64,000 bases of DNA from CAWIMX01 sp963792785 (GCA_963792785.1 CAWBXO010000001.1:1612001-1676000), one strand, 5' to 3'. Shown: positions 24,394 to 32,732, counted from the first letter of the stretch. Notes: a model not told the origin generated them from the sequence alone. Translations and numbers: made by a program.

Positions 24394-24694
24394 ATGTGTC
24401 CCGAAGCGGCTCAAAAGCGAGCTGCGCGGCCATGACGTCAAGACGGTCCAAGAGATGGGCTGGGCGGGCATCAAGAACGGCGCGTTGCTCAAGCTCGCCG
24501 ACGGGTCATTCGACGCTTTCCTGACGGTCGATCAGGGCATTACGTTTCAGCAGAATTTCTCCGGTCTCACAATCAGCGTGGTGGTGATGCTGGCGGCCAG
24601 CAACGACGCCGACGACCTACGCCCGCTCTTGCCTGCCGTGGAGAAAGTGCTGGCGGATTTGCGTCCTGGTGAAGTCCGGCGAGTGGGTGGCTAA
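24374..24694 (+). CDS. DUF5615 PIN-like toxin
   Basis: A 106-residue protein starting MRLLLDECVPKRLKSELRGH (catalytic-type Asp-Glu pair) with DVKTVQEMGWAGIKNGALLK and FDAFLTVDQGITFQQNFSG, the standard DUF5615 Mut7-C-like PIN fold. It forms the well-known pair with DUF433 antitoxins and probably cleaves RNA. Confidence 0.9.
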   Translation: MRLLLDECVPKRLKSELRGHDVKTVQEMGWAGIKNGALLKLADGSFDAFLTVDQGITFQQNFSGLTISVVVMLAASNDADDLRPLLPAVEKVLADLRPGEVRRVGG

Positions 24695-24772
24695 CCTTCA
24701 AATGGAGCCGACGCGCCCGATCGTATGTGCGACTACGGAGGCGCGGCGCGCGGCTCATTTGAACCGTTGGGC
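24689..24772 (+). repeat. attC site 13 (84 bp)
   Basis: GGCTAAC to GTTGGGC with arms CAAATGGAGCCGACGCGCC and GGCGCGCGGCTCATTTG-like; same subtype as attC 14. Confidence 0.85.
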
Positions 24773-24863
24773 GGACAAGACCTTCAAACGGTGTCGGCAA
24801 GCAAGAGATGAATCTGATCTAACAGGCCGCGTCCGATAAAGGGCTTCGCGAGGAGTACCTGCC

Positions 24864-25172
24864 ATGGACGACGTCGAACGGGCGGCTGAGATCAGGCGCC
24901 TAAACAGCGAACGTTCAGAAATCATGGCGCGACAGGAGGCTCTCCTTCGAGAAGCGGAGGAGTTGTACGCAAGAAGCCACGAGATCAGAGCTGCGTTTGG
25001 CAACCCATTCTTCTACAGCCGCCCTGCGCATCCCGACGAGGGCCTTTCGAACTACACGGGCGCGCGAAGCCACGAAGTCGTGTTGCCGACGATTCTCGCC
25101 CTGCAGGATGCACATCGCAAGCTCCGAGCGATCAGCGAACGGCTTCGCGAACTCCGCGTCTCCAGTGAGTGA
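24864..25172 (+). CDS. Cassette protein with a coiled-coil start, unknown function
   Basis: A 102-residue protein. Residues 1-45 are strongly helical with heptad character (RLNSERSEIMARQEALLREA), and residues 80-102 are again charged and helical. The centre contains FYSRPAHPDEGLSNYTG. The ATG at 24864 has AGGAGTACC upstream. No family is recognised. Confidence 0.68.
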   Translation: MDDVERAAEIRRLNSERSEIMARQEALLREAEELYARSHEIRAAFGNPFFYSRPAHPDEGLSNYTGARSHEVVLPTILALQDAHRKLRAISERLRELRVSSE

Positions 25173-25210
25173 ATTCGGTTACGTTGAGGCTTCACATTGA
25201 TGAGAGTGCC

Positions 25211-25290
25211 ACCCAACATGCAAATGGAGCCGACGCGCCTGACAGTCCGTGCGATTCAGCCGCCTCGGCGCGCGGCTCATTTGCGACGTT
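25211..25290 (+). repeat. attC site 14, interrupted by the second IS110-type element
   Basis: Begins ACCCAAC and runs to GTT at 25288-25290; the AGGC half of the core lies at 26829-26832. Subtype as attC 13. Confidence 0.82.
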
Positions 25291-25590
25291 GATATGACTT
25301 CGGCTTGTCAATCGCGCGGCGCGTGGACACACGGGTAGTACGTCGATGCGAGCGAAGCGTGGTCCGTCTGGTGATGGGCGTGGCGACGAAGCGGCTGGGC
25401 CGAGACGGGACCAGTAAGACCGACGGTTGATCCTGCTGATATCCGTGGGTTGGGTACCACCGTACTGTGATCCGTCACGCGCCTGCCTCGGTCTAGGGAC
25501 GAGGGTCGACTTGCGTCGCCTCTTAACGCCGTCGAGGATTGCGCTGCACACCGGGGTCCCGCCTCGGCCCTGCCGCTCCCCGCCATCCCG
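25291..25590 (-). ncRNA. Candidate guide (seek/bridge) RNA region of IS110 copy 2
   Basis: The 300 bases after the transposase stop hold no convincing gene. A 41-base block at 25421-25461 matches 34 of 41 positions in copy 1, and the TTAACG/CGAGG and CTAGG motifs recur in the same order. Ends are not defined. Confidence 0.55.
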
Positions 25591-26700
25591 CTACGCGGTC
25601 AGCGGCACCGTCTTCGCAATCGCCCACATGAAGGCGATGAGTTCACGCGCGATCGCCGTGACCGCGACGTTCGGATGCTTGCCGCGCGCGGTCAATCGGC
25701 GAAACCGTTTGCACAGCCGCACCTGCGCCTTCCAGCCGATGTCCTGCAGCGGCTTCGGCAGGCGATCGATGCGCTGCTGGATATGCGCCGAGACCTTCGC
25801 GGGATGGCGATACGCCCAGGCGGCTTCGATGAGCGCGCGGCGCGCGCGCCCGTTGCCCGCCTTGGTGATGCCGCCCTGGCGGCGCGACGCGCCACTGGAG
25901 TACTCCGACGGAATCAGGCCGACGAAGGCGGCGAGCTGGCGGGGATTGTCGAAGCGTGTCAGGTCGCCGAGCTCCGCGACGACCGTGATCGCGACGAGCC
26001 ATTGCACGCCGCGCAACGCCTGCAGCGCCGCGACCACCGGCGCCCAGCGCCACGCCGGGGCGAGCTGCCGGAGTTGCTCGCTGAGGCGCGTGACGCGACG
26101 CTCGGTCTCATCGATGGCGTCGCGATACTCCTGCAACGCGATGTGCTGGGCCGGGTCCGGAAAGCTGAGATCGGTGAGCCACCGACGGTACGCGAGGGTC
26201 CACCCCTCGCGGCCCGGGTAGCGGCGGCCCTGCCGCAGCAGGAAGGCCTTCAGGCGATACTTCGCCTGCGTCCCGACGGTGACCGCATCCTCACGCGCTC
26301 TCACCAAATCGCGGAGCGCTTCATCGGCCGCGTCGGGTACATAGATGGCACGGAGTTCGCCGGCCCGATGCAAGCGCGCCAGCATCCCACTGTCGCGGCG
26401 GTCCGTCTTCACGCGGTCGCCGCTCCGCTTGGGGATCATCGACGGACTGACGATGACGCACGCCTCGCCGCGCGTCGTCAGGTGGCGGTGAATCCCGAAG
26501 CCGCATGGCCCCGCCTCGTAGACGAAGTGCAACACGCGGTCACGCGCCTGGAGCGCGCGCACCACCTTGTCGAGCGGCTCGAGGTCGCTGGCGATGACCC
26601 CGTAGTGCCGGACCTCGCCCGCGCGGTCCCCCTCGGCAATGGACACGTCAATCGTATCTTTGTGGACGTCCAGGCCGACAAACATGTTACGTTTCCCCAT
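25591..26700 (-). CDS. IS110-family transposase, copy 2 (chimeric)
   Basis: A 369-residue transposase from the ATG at 26700. Residues up to AALQALRG (about 247) are identical to copy 1 and include the whole DEDD domain (GLDVHKDTIDV, KTDRRDSG). The C-terminal Tnp domain differs throughout: FVGLIPSEYSSGASRRQG and ITKAGNGRARRALIEAAWAY instead of the copy 1 versions, with the same key motifs retained. The junction is sharp at 26009 in the DNA. The protein should be active in principle, but it is joined to ends that do not match each other. Confidence 0.95.
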   Translation of the reverse strand: MGKRNMFVGLDVHKDTIDVSIAEGDRAGEVRHYGVIASDLEPLDKVVRALQARDRVLHFVYEAGPCGFGIHRHLTTRGEACVIVSPSMIPKRSGDRVKTDRRDSGMLARLHRAGELRAIYVPDAADEALRDLVRAREDAVTVGTQAKYRLKAFLLRQGRRYPGREGWTLAYRRWLTDLSFPDPAQHIALQEYRDAIDETERRVTRLSEQLRQLAPAWRWAPVVAALQALRGVQWLVAITVVAELGDLTRFDNPRQLAAFVGLIPSEYSSGASRRQGGITKAGNGRARRALIEAAWAYRHPAKVSAHIQQRIDRLPKPLQDIGWKAQVRLCKRFRRLTARGKHPNVAVTAIARELIAFMWAIAKTVPLTA

Positions 26701-26854
26701 GACCGACCTCCTCGTGTGTGGCGCTGTGCGCCGTCTCGCGACGTTCCGCATAATCCACGAGATGACGAGGACGGTCGGTCACTTTCTGTCAGGCCCCGCG
26801 ACGCGGAGCCGTGACAGCCATGTTGTCTAGGCCGCTGGCTGGAAGCGAAGGAAC

Positions 26855-27193
26855 GTGAGAATTCCTGGGGCAGAGCGCGCGATCGTTGGTGATGCCAAGG
26901 TCCGCGACTACCTCCTGTCGGTCGAGCATCGAGTTGGCAGCGCAAAGGCGCGATTCTTTGCGCAGCTCGGATTCGAGCCGGACAAATGGCAGGTTCTGCA
27001 GAACGCACTCGTCCGGTTTGCAGCTGAAGATGCAAAGCTTGGTACCAAGACGAGGTTTGGACAGAAGTACGTCGTATCCGGTACCCTAACGGGACCGACC
27101 GGGCGCAGCGCCGCGCTTGTCCTCGTCTGGATTGTATTGAACGGCGACGACTTTCCGCGGTTCGTGACGGCTTATCCGGGAGCAGGATCATGA
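26855..27193 (+). CDS. DUF6883-like cassette protein
   Basis: A 112-residue protein from a GTG at 26855. The motif AKVRDYLLSVEHRVGSAKARFFAQLGF is the DUF6883 pattern (K...YLL...H..G..KA.FF...G) and is given here in shortened form: key residues are the Lys, the YLL and the final FF. The C-terminal part reads TLTGPTGRSAALVLVWIV and DFPRFVTAYPG, as in the family. It overlaps the next gene by four bases, which suggests they act together. The family often lies beside DUF4926 and resembles a toxin-like module, but its activity is not established. Confidence 0.78.
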   Translation: MRIPGAERAIVGDAKVRDYLLSVEHRVGSAKARFFAQLGFEPDKWQVLQNALVRFAAEDAKLGTKTRFGQKYVVSGTLTGPTGRSAALVLVWIVLNGDDFPRFVTAYPGAGS

Positions 27194-27438
27194 CAGCGCC
27201 ATTCCGAGAGCTCGACACAGTCGTTCTTCTCAGAGACCTGCCAGATGCGGGGCTTCGTGCGGGAGACCTCGGGGCGGTTGTGCAGGTGTACGGCGAAGAA
27301 GCCGTTGAAGTCGAGTTCGTCACCGCATCCGGACGCACTCAGGCGATCCTCACAATCCCCGTCGGCGAGGTCCGTCCGGTTCGCGACGATGATCTGATGG
27401 CCGTTCGAACAGCCCCACCTGCTCGAGGAGCGGCCTAA
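27190..27438 (+). CDS. DUF4926-like partner protein
   Basis: An 82-residue protein with FRELDTVVLLRDLPDAGLRA, GDLGAVVQVYGEEAVEVEF and a short final strand, the DUF4926 pattern (small SH3-like beta barrel). It is coupled to the DUF6883-like gene (ATGA overlap) and its stop lies in the attC core. A neutralising or immunity role is an inference from the arrangement. Confidence 0.82.
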   Translation: MTAPFRELDTVVLLRDLPDAGLRAGDLGAVVQVYGEEAVEVEFVTASGRTQAILTIPVGEVRPVRDDDLMAVRTAPPARGAA

Positions 27439-27506
27439 CACGGCTTGCAGCCGTCGGCGGGCCCGCGTGTCAATGAGCCGCCGCGGCTGAAGCCTGGACG
27501 TTGGGC
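27433..27506 (+). repeat. attC site 15 (74 bp)
   Basis: GCCTAAC to GTTGGGC, common subtype. Confidence 0.9.
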
Positions 27507-27635
27507 GGCACGACCACGCGATGCGCCACAAGCGATGGGCAATAGGATGGAAGGACGATCGCGGATGGGGCTGGTCGGCGCGGAGTCGCAATCGCGACGA
27601 AAGAAGCTGACCGCGTAAGGGCGGGCGAGAGGCAT

Positions 27636-28208
27636 GTGACGAGTCGCTACTGGGAAATCGTTGCGATGGGCTGGGTCGCCTTCGCGATCGTTTGGGGCGT
27701 GGCCGGGCTGCGCATTCGCGTCCCGAAGCGCCGCGCCTCGATCGGATTCACGCTTCTCAACACGGCCGTTCTGTACGCCGGATTGATCCTCGTGTTCCTG
27801 GGGCGTGTCAACGACACGACGATCGGCGTTCGGTTCGCATCCGATGCGCCGATCGTCGGGCTCGCAGGATTGCTGCTGGTAGCGGCCGGCTTTGCCGTTG
27901 CGATGTGGGCGCGGTGGGTGCTCGGCGCGAATTGGAGCGCGACCGCGCAGATCGACGAAGGGCAGCACTTGGTCCGCAGTGGCCCGTATGCGCGCGTCGC
28001 GCACCCGATCTATTCGGGGATTGCGCTCGCAACGCTCGGCACCGCGATTGTCGGCGGTTCCGTTGGCAATTTACTGGGGTTCGTGCTCGTCGTGACATCG
28101 TTTTGGCAGAAGGGTCGGCGCGAAGAGCGACTTATGCTCGCGGAGTTCGGCGCTGCCTATTCGGACTATCGACGCGGCGTGAAGTTCATGGTTCCCATCG
28201 TTTTGTGA
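27636..28208 (+). CDS. Isoprenylcysteine carboxyl methyltransferase (ICMT)-family membrane protein
   Basis: A 190-residue membrane protein from a GTG at 27636, with about five helices (5-25, 38-56, 70-92, 125-150 and a short one). The family signature is clear in HLVRSGPYARVAHPIYSGIAL and ends with EERLMLAEFGAAYSDYRRGVKF. Members use S-adenosylmethionine and methylate lipids or small molecules at the membrane. It lies between attC 15 and a degenerate attC, so it is probably the last cassette. Confidence 0.88.
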   Translation: MTSRYWEIVAMGWVAFAIVWGVAGLRIRVPKRRASIGFTLLNTAVLYAGLILVFLGRVNDTTIGVRFASDAPIVGLAGLLLVAAGFAVAMWARWVLGANWSATAQIDEGQHLVRSGPYARVAHPIYSGIALATLGTAIVGGSVGNLLGFVLVVTSFWQKGRREERLMLAEFGAAYSDYRRGVKFMVPIVL

Positions 28209-28350
28209 CGCTTGTTTCAGTGGGCGTGCCTGCCTTCGGGCACGGTAGGCGGACCTTCGTTTGAGGTTGTCACAGTTGCTGTACGAAAGACCACCACGGA
28301 CCTCGCACTCCCGCCTGACGCCTGGAACAATCAGAATGACGCCGAGGGCC

Positions 28351-28409
28351 GACTAACCACCGCATGCAGCCGACGAACCGGTCGGTCATCACATTTGCAT
28401 GCGTTTGAT
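28351..28409 (+). repeat. Degenerate attC at the right edge of the array
   Basis: GACTAAC begins it and GTTTGAT takes the place of GTTRRRY. The arms CCGCATGCA and TGCATGCG pair well. Nothing else gene-like is seen in 28209-28497. Confidence 0.5.
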
Positions 28410-28497
28410 GCCTAACGCCTTCCGAACGGACTCGGCATCCAGCGAAGGTGGCGGTCGGTTCATGGTTGACGGAGAGCTTCTGAAGCCCCTGCGTCCG

Positions 28498-29455
28498 ATG
28501 GAAGCGCATCGGCAGATACCGCACACTAGCTTGCCCGTGCGTCCCCGTGTCCCACTGGCTGTTCTCGCTCTCGGCCTGAATGCGCTGCTCGTCGTCGCGT
28601 GCAGTTCGCCGTCACCCACACCGAGGCTGCCAACCTCGCCGACGCCGATATCGTCGCCACCTCCGATCCCGGTCACCACGATCACCGGCACGGTCACTGC
28701 GACCAATGATGGTGTCGTCGTTCCTGGGGCGACCGTCGCGATCACCGTGGCGGCGCCTGTGGAGGAAGATCAACCGATCGCGACGACGACGACGGACGGC
28801 ACGGGCCGCTACTCGTTGACCTATCAGCGCCAGGCCACCTACATGCGGCTGACGGTGAGCCGGGACGGGATGATCACGCGCACCGCCTATATCGAAGGTG
28901 GACGGTCGCGTCAGGCCGACGTCGATCTGTTTCGCGAGGACGTCACCTTCCACCTGCGCGATTTTCGCGTTATTGCGCGCACCGGCGTATACGGCGGCGA
29001 CCCAAGCATTTATCCCCTCACGCCCGTGACTCGTGCCGTGACGCTCTACATGTCAACGGTAACGTCCTGGCCACCGCCGACCGGGAAGCCGGTGGACTCC
29101 GGACGGATTGACTTCGTCCAGAACGTCATTGTCTCGTCGATTCCCGAGATGACGGAAGGGGCGGCTGTCGGTCATTGGAGTGGAGCGAGGCCCGCTCACC
29201 GAGAGCCGCTTTGGCTATCTCACCGTCAACTGGAGGGATTACGATCCCGATTCCGGCTTCTGCGGCGACGGGTACTATCCGGGCGGCGACCGGCCTGGCA
29301 TGCGGTTGGTGGCGAGCGGTTGCTCATGCGGCGGATACCAGTTCGACCCCGGGAAGGCAAACGCGCAGGAGCGCCGCTATTTCCGCTACCTCTACTCCCG
29401 CCCTTATGGCAATACCGACCCGGACAACGATCCGAAGTTCACGGTCCTGCCCTGA
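28498..29455 (+). pseudogene. Lipoprotein with a CarboxypepD-reg-like domain, frameshifted
   Basis: The ATG at 28498 (another in-frame at 28462) opens a lipoprotein signal, LAVLALGLNALLVVACSSPS (lipobox VVAC). It is followed by a Pro/Ser/Thr linker and a carboxypeptidase-regulatory-like domain (ITGTVTATNDGVVVPGATV, GRYSLTY). At about 29165, in a G-rich stretch, the frame changes by one base. The continuation VERGPLTESRFGYLTVNWRD and GFCGDGYYPGGDRP reads to 29455. The joined protein would be about 319 residues. The secreted domain's target is unknown. Confidence 0.65.
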
Positions 29456-29547
29456 GCTGAACGAAGGCGATTCGTCTGCGAAAGTTTGAAGGTGCCTGGT
29501 ACATCGGCATCGACAAGAGCTTCCGCGATCGGCGCTCGCTCGCCGAC

Positions 29548-29553
29548 TACAAT
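29548..29553 (+). promoter_or_regulatory. -10 box (TACAAT) for the TM2-like gene
   Basis: TACAAT ends nine bases before the ATG at 29563; spacing suggests a leaderless or nearly leaderless mRNA. Confidence 0.4.
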
Positions 29554-29562
29554 AAGCAATCG

Positions 29563-30252
29563 ATGAGCAGCTTCGATCTCGATGGACGGGTGGGTCTCGA
29601 GGTGCCGGAGCCCGTCTCCGCTCGCAAGAGCGCGCGGCTGGCGTGGGCGGCGTCACTCGTCGTGCCCGGCAGCGGCCAGCTCTACGCCGGCGCCAGGACG
29701 CGAGGCCTCGCGACCCTCGTGGCGACGGTCCTGGCCATCGCGGGCATGGCAACCGGCGTGGCCACCGGCGTCGCGGTCCGCGGCATCATCATGCTCTACG
29801 CGTTCGCCTCGGTGGACGCGTACTTCACCGCGCGGGAAGCCAACCGGGGGCTGAACCCGTCCGGAGGACAGAATCCCCGCGTCGCGGCGGTCCTCAACGC
29901 CATCACCAACGGCTTCGGGTACTTCTATCTCGGCGAGCGGCGGAAAGGCCTGATGACCTTCGTCGCGCTGGCGGTCCTGAACGTCATCGCCCAGGCCATC
30001 GCGGCGAACAGCCTGCGCCTCGGGCTGGGCGTGGCGATCGGGCTCGAATGCGTGCTCGCGGCGATCGCGGTGGATGCGTACCGCATCGCCGAGGGACTGG
30101 CGGCCGAGCCGGGCCGCCAGCAGGAGGTCCCGGAGACGCCGGCGCCGGACCTGCCGCGGTGGGTGCCCCTGAGCTACTCAGGGGCCGTCCTCGCCGTCTA
30201 CGCGCTGATGGTGGTCCTCGGAGCGGCCTTCCTCATGCAACAGCAACCCTGA
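29563..30252 (+). CDS. Membrane protein with duplicated TM2-like module
   Basis: A 229-residue protein with two copies of a TM2-like motif: LVVPGSGQLYAGARTRGL (about 31-48) and ITNGFGYFYLGERRKGL (about 110-126). Each is followed by hydrophobic helices, with a final helix near 205-225. The G.G..Y.G....G pattern between helices is typical of TM2/DUF5683-like proteins, whose function is not known. The two halves probably arose by internal duplication. Confidence 0.75.
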   Translation: MSSFDLDGRVGLEVPEPVSARKSARLAWAASLVVPGSGQLYAGARTRGLATLVATVLAIAGMATGVATGVAVRGIIMLYAFASVDAYFTAREANRGLNPSGGQNPRVAAVLNAITNGFGYFYLGERRKGLMTFVALAVLNVIAQAIAANSLRLGLGVAIGLECVLAAIAVDAYRIAEGLAAEPGRQQEVPETPAPDLPRWVPLSYSGAVLAVYALMVVLGAAFLMQQQP

Positions 30253-30279
30253 GCGGTCGCCTGCCCTACCCGCCCTGCC

Positions 30280-31164
30280 CTACGGCGCGACCGTCACCTT
30301 GAGCATGGCGTTCGTCCAGCAGCACACCTCGCCGCCGCCGCCGTCGCCCGAGTAGTCGTTCGCCACCAGCTCCAGCACGTACTCGCCGGCCGCGTCGAAC
30401 GTCGCCGTGGTCATCGCCTTCCCGCGGAACGGCTCGTTCACCTTGCCGCCCTCGAGCGTCTCGACCTTCGGCTCGTCCTTGTCGAACGTGACTTCGCCGG
30501 GGCCGCGGAACTTCGCCCAGAACAGCGTGACGGGCACGCGGTCGCGCGTCATCGGCGCGTTCGTGCCGCTGGTGTACTTCGCATCGTCCGACGTCCAGAC
30601 CGGGAGCTGGAGCGGGACGCCGACCTTCGCGGTCCGCGCGGGCGCAGTGCTGACCTTGGCGATAGGCCCCTGAATCTGCGCGCCGTTCTCCTCGAACCGC
30701 ACGATCGGCGGGTTGTTGCCAACCGCGAGGTCGGTGAACGGGCTCACGTTGTAATCGTTGAGCGTGCGCAGCGGGATCTGCGTGGTGATGCCGTTCGCCG
30801 TGATCGTCCAGACCAGCGAGTCCTGCGGCTTGGTGAACGACGACGGCACCGGCACGATGAAGAGGCCCGTGCGGCGGCCGGCGAGGAAGTGCGTCGGCTG
30901 GCCCTGGTCGGGGCCGCCGGGCTCGATCTTGTTGCTCTCCCCGATGGGGATGTCCATGTCGCGCTTGAGGTTGCGGTTGTAGTAGCCGACGAGGAACGAG
31001 CGGCCGTTGCCGCCGGGGTTGTCGAACCAGCCCTCGAACGACGCGGTGATGCTGGTGCCGAACCCCTTGGGCGGCTCGATGGGCAGCCGCTGGGCGGCGA
31101 TCACGACGCCGGCCAGGACGATGGACGCGCACAGCGCCGCAACCGAATAGCGATGGGAAGTCAT
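30280..31164 (-). CDS. Secreted protein of unknown function
   Basis: A 294-residue exported protein from the ATG at 31164, with signal peptide MTSHRYSVAALCASIVLAGV. The mature part is rich in beta structure: GFGTSITASFEGWFDNPGGN, FLVGYYNRNLKRDMDIPIGE and a final AGEYVLELVANDYSGDG-GG-CCWTNA segment that may be an Ig-like fold. The protein is common in Acidobacteriota next to cytochrome and monooxygenase-like genes, as here. No function can be assigned. It lies 98 bases downstream of the next gene (31263-32639) and is probably cotranscribed. Confidence 0.75.
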   Translation of the reverse strand: MTSHRYSVAALCASIVLAGVVIAAQRLPIEPPKGFGTSITASFEGWFDNPGGNGRSFLVGYYNRNLKRDMDIPIGESNKIEPGGPDQGQPTHFLAGRRTGLFIVPVPSSFTKPQDSLVWTITANGITTQIPLRTLNDYNVSPFTDLAVGNNPPIVRFEENGAQIQGPIAKVSTAPARTAKVGVPLQLPVWTSDDAKYTSGTNAPMTRDRVPVTLFWAKFRGPGEVTFDKDEPKVETLEGGKVNEPFRGKAMTTATFDAAGEYVLELVANDYSGDGGGGEVCCWTNAMLKVTVAP

Positions 31165-31262
31165 GCCTTTGGGCTCTCTATAAATCAGGAAGGGCGAAAA
31201 CCGAACGGGGGCCGGGCGAACCCGGCCCCCGCGAATCACGGCGGACCTGAAGGTCCGCCCTA

Positions 31263-32639
31263 CTACTGCTGCTGCTGCTGCGACGCGTCGGCGTTCTTCG
31301 CCTTCCGCTTGGCGAGCAGGTCCTGGTACTCCTGGTCGTTCAGGTACACGACGTTCATCCACGCGTGCGCCATCTCGTCCACCGTGCGGTCGCCGTAGCC
31401 GACCCACTGATCGGGGTCCGGGTTGTTCTTGTTCGCGCGCGTGTTGTCGTACCACGCGGTCACGTGGATGATGGTCCCCTTCGGGAACACCGGCGCCGCG
31501 TCGTCGGCGTAGATGTAGTTCGTCATCCAGTTGAAGTTGAAGTGGCCGACGTAGCTGATGATCTGCGTCTGCCCGTTCGGCAGGATCGCCTCGACCTGCA
31601 TCGCCTTGCCGCGCAGGTGGAAGTGCGGCTGGAAGTTGGTGATGAGCGTGTTCTCGTTCAGCAGCGTGAAGCCTTCCGTGTAGGCGATCGAGTTCGGCGG
31701 GATGTCGAGCGCGGGCGCGCCCGGCGAGCGCCGGATGCCGCTGAAGCCCACGAGGTACGCGCGGTGCTTCGGCTCCTGCCCTTTCGGGTAGAACCAGATG
31801 CCGATCTCGGAGCCCGTCGAGATGTCCTCGCCCGCGGCGTGGATGTGCTCATCCCACGAGATCTTTTCGCCCGGCACGAGCAGCTTGCCCGAGTCTGCGG
31901 GGTAGAGGTCGTACTTCTTGCCGATCGCCCATTCCATCAACTGCGGGCGGCGGTTCACCAGGTCGTTCGGGTCGACGCCGGCGCCGCGGGCGCCCGTGCC
32001 CGTGTTCACCGCGTCGGGATCGTTGGCGAGCACGAGGTACGCGATCGAGTGGTGCAGCGTCCGGCGCGCGGCCAGTGACGTCGGGCGCATCTCCACCATC
32101 CGGACCCAGCGGGGCTCGGTGATGGGGATGTCGCTCATCGGACGCCACCAGACGTCCTGGTGGACGGCCGGCATCGTGTACTGGTCGGACTTGATCACGA
32201 GATCGGGCGGGCCGAAGCCGTCCTTCTCGCCGGCCCACTCGTTGGTCGTGGTCAGCGGCTTGGGCGCCGGCATGTCTTTCGGGTCGCCCATCGGCGCGCC
32301 CTCGTCCACCCAGCGGACGATCGTGTTGAGCTGCTCCTCGCTGAGCGACATGTCGTTCTTGAATTCCTGCACGCCGACGCTCTTGTCGATGTGCCACGGC
32401 GGCATCTGCTGCGACGCGACGCGCTCACGAATCGAGCGGGCCCAGGGGCGCGCATCCTGATAGGTGATGAGCGACATCGGCGCGATCGAGTTCGGCTGGT
32501 GGCAGTCCTGGCACTTGGCCTGGAAGATCGGCGCGACGTCCTTCGTGAACGTCACATCCTTCGGCGCATCTGCCGCGAGCGCCGGCGAAGCGAGCATGGC
32601 GCATGCACCGAGCGCCGCCGCGAATCCACGACCTGTCAT
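31263..32639 (-). CDS. Secreted monohaem cytochrome c with a copper-monooxygenase-like C-terminus
   Basis: A 458-residue exported protein. The ATG at 32639 begins the signal MTGRGFAAALGACAMLASPA. A CxxCH haem site follows (FQAKCQDCHQPNSIAPMSL, about 34-38), with a possible Met ligand later (QQMPPWHID). Residues about 140-440 resemble the copper type II ascorbate-dependent monooxygenase fold, with His clusters RRTLHHSIAYL and NFQPHFHLRGKAMQVE. The C-terminus is a short poly-Gln run encoded by CTG/CAG triplets at 31266-31282. The substrate is unknown. Confidence 0.8.
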   Translation of the reverse strand: MTGRGFAAALGACAMLASPALAADAPKDVTFTKDVAPIFQAKCQDCHQPNSIAPMSLITYQDARPWARSIRERVASQQMPPWHIDKSVGVQEFKNDMSLSEEQLNTIVRWVDEGAPMGDPKDMPAPKPLTTTNEWAGEKDGFGPPDLVIKSDQYTMPAVHQDVWWRPMSDIPITEPRWVRMVEMRPTSLAARRTLHHSIAYLVLANDPDAVNTGTGARGAGVDPNDLVNRRPQLMEWAIGKKYDLYPADSGKLLVPGEKISWDEHIHAAGEDISTGSEIGIWFYPKGQEPKHRAYLVGFSGIRRSPGAPALDIPPNSIAYTEGFTLLNENTLITNFQPHFHLRGKAMQVEAILPNGQTQIISYVGHFNFNWMTNYIYADDAAPVFPKGTIIHVTAWYDNTRANKNNPDPDQWVGYGDRTVDEMAHAWMNVVYLNDQEYQDLLAKRKAKNADASQQQQQ

Positions 32640-32732
32640 GAACGGCCTCCTGAAAGAGATCCCGCACATTCTACGGGAAGTCCCTGCCCACTCGGGACAG
32701 TTTCCTGACTTTTGATTATAGGCGCGCCCTTG

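Larger units (their letters stand above)
25291..26828 (-). mobile_element. IS110/IS1111-type insertion sequence, copy 2, in attC (mosaic)
   Basis: A 1538-bp element at the same position in an attC core (GTT|AGGC) and in the same orientation as copy 1. From 26009 to its right end it appears identical to copy 1 (18088 onward, constant offset 7921, no gaps). To the left of 26009 it is a diverged relative. Its left subterminal sequence (ATGACTTCGGCTTGTCA) does not match its right repeat (GTGACAGCCAT), whereas copy 1 has a perfect pair, so this copy looks recombinant. Confidence 0.9.
13469..28409 (+). mobile_element. Integron gene-cassette array without an integrase (CALIN)
   Basis: About 16 attC sites alternate with small genes, all on the + strand, each gene followed closely by its attC. 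Sites begin with an RYYYAAC core (GCCTAAC, GTCTAAC or GGCTAAC) and end with GTTRRRY (GTTAGGC, GTTAGAC, GTTAGCC or GTTGGGC), with inner imperfect palindromes. Seven sites are near-identical 72-74-base versions sharing ACGGCTTGCAGCCG and CCGCCGCGGCTGAAG, as in sedentary chromosomal integrons. A lone GTTAGAC at 13469-13475 marks the left edge. No tyrosine recombinase is seen within the window on either side. Base composition is lower in GC than the flanking chromosome and codon use is mixed, as expected for captured cassettes. Three insertion sequences interrupt the array. Confidence 0.9.
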
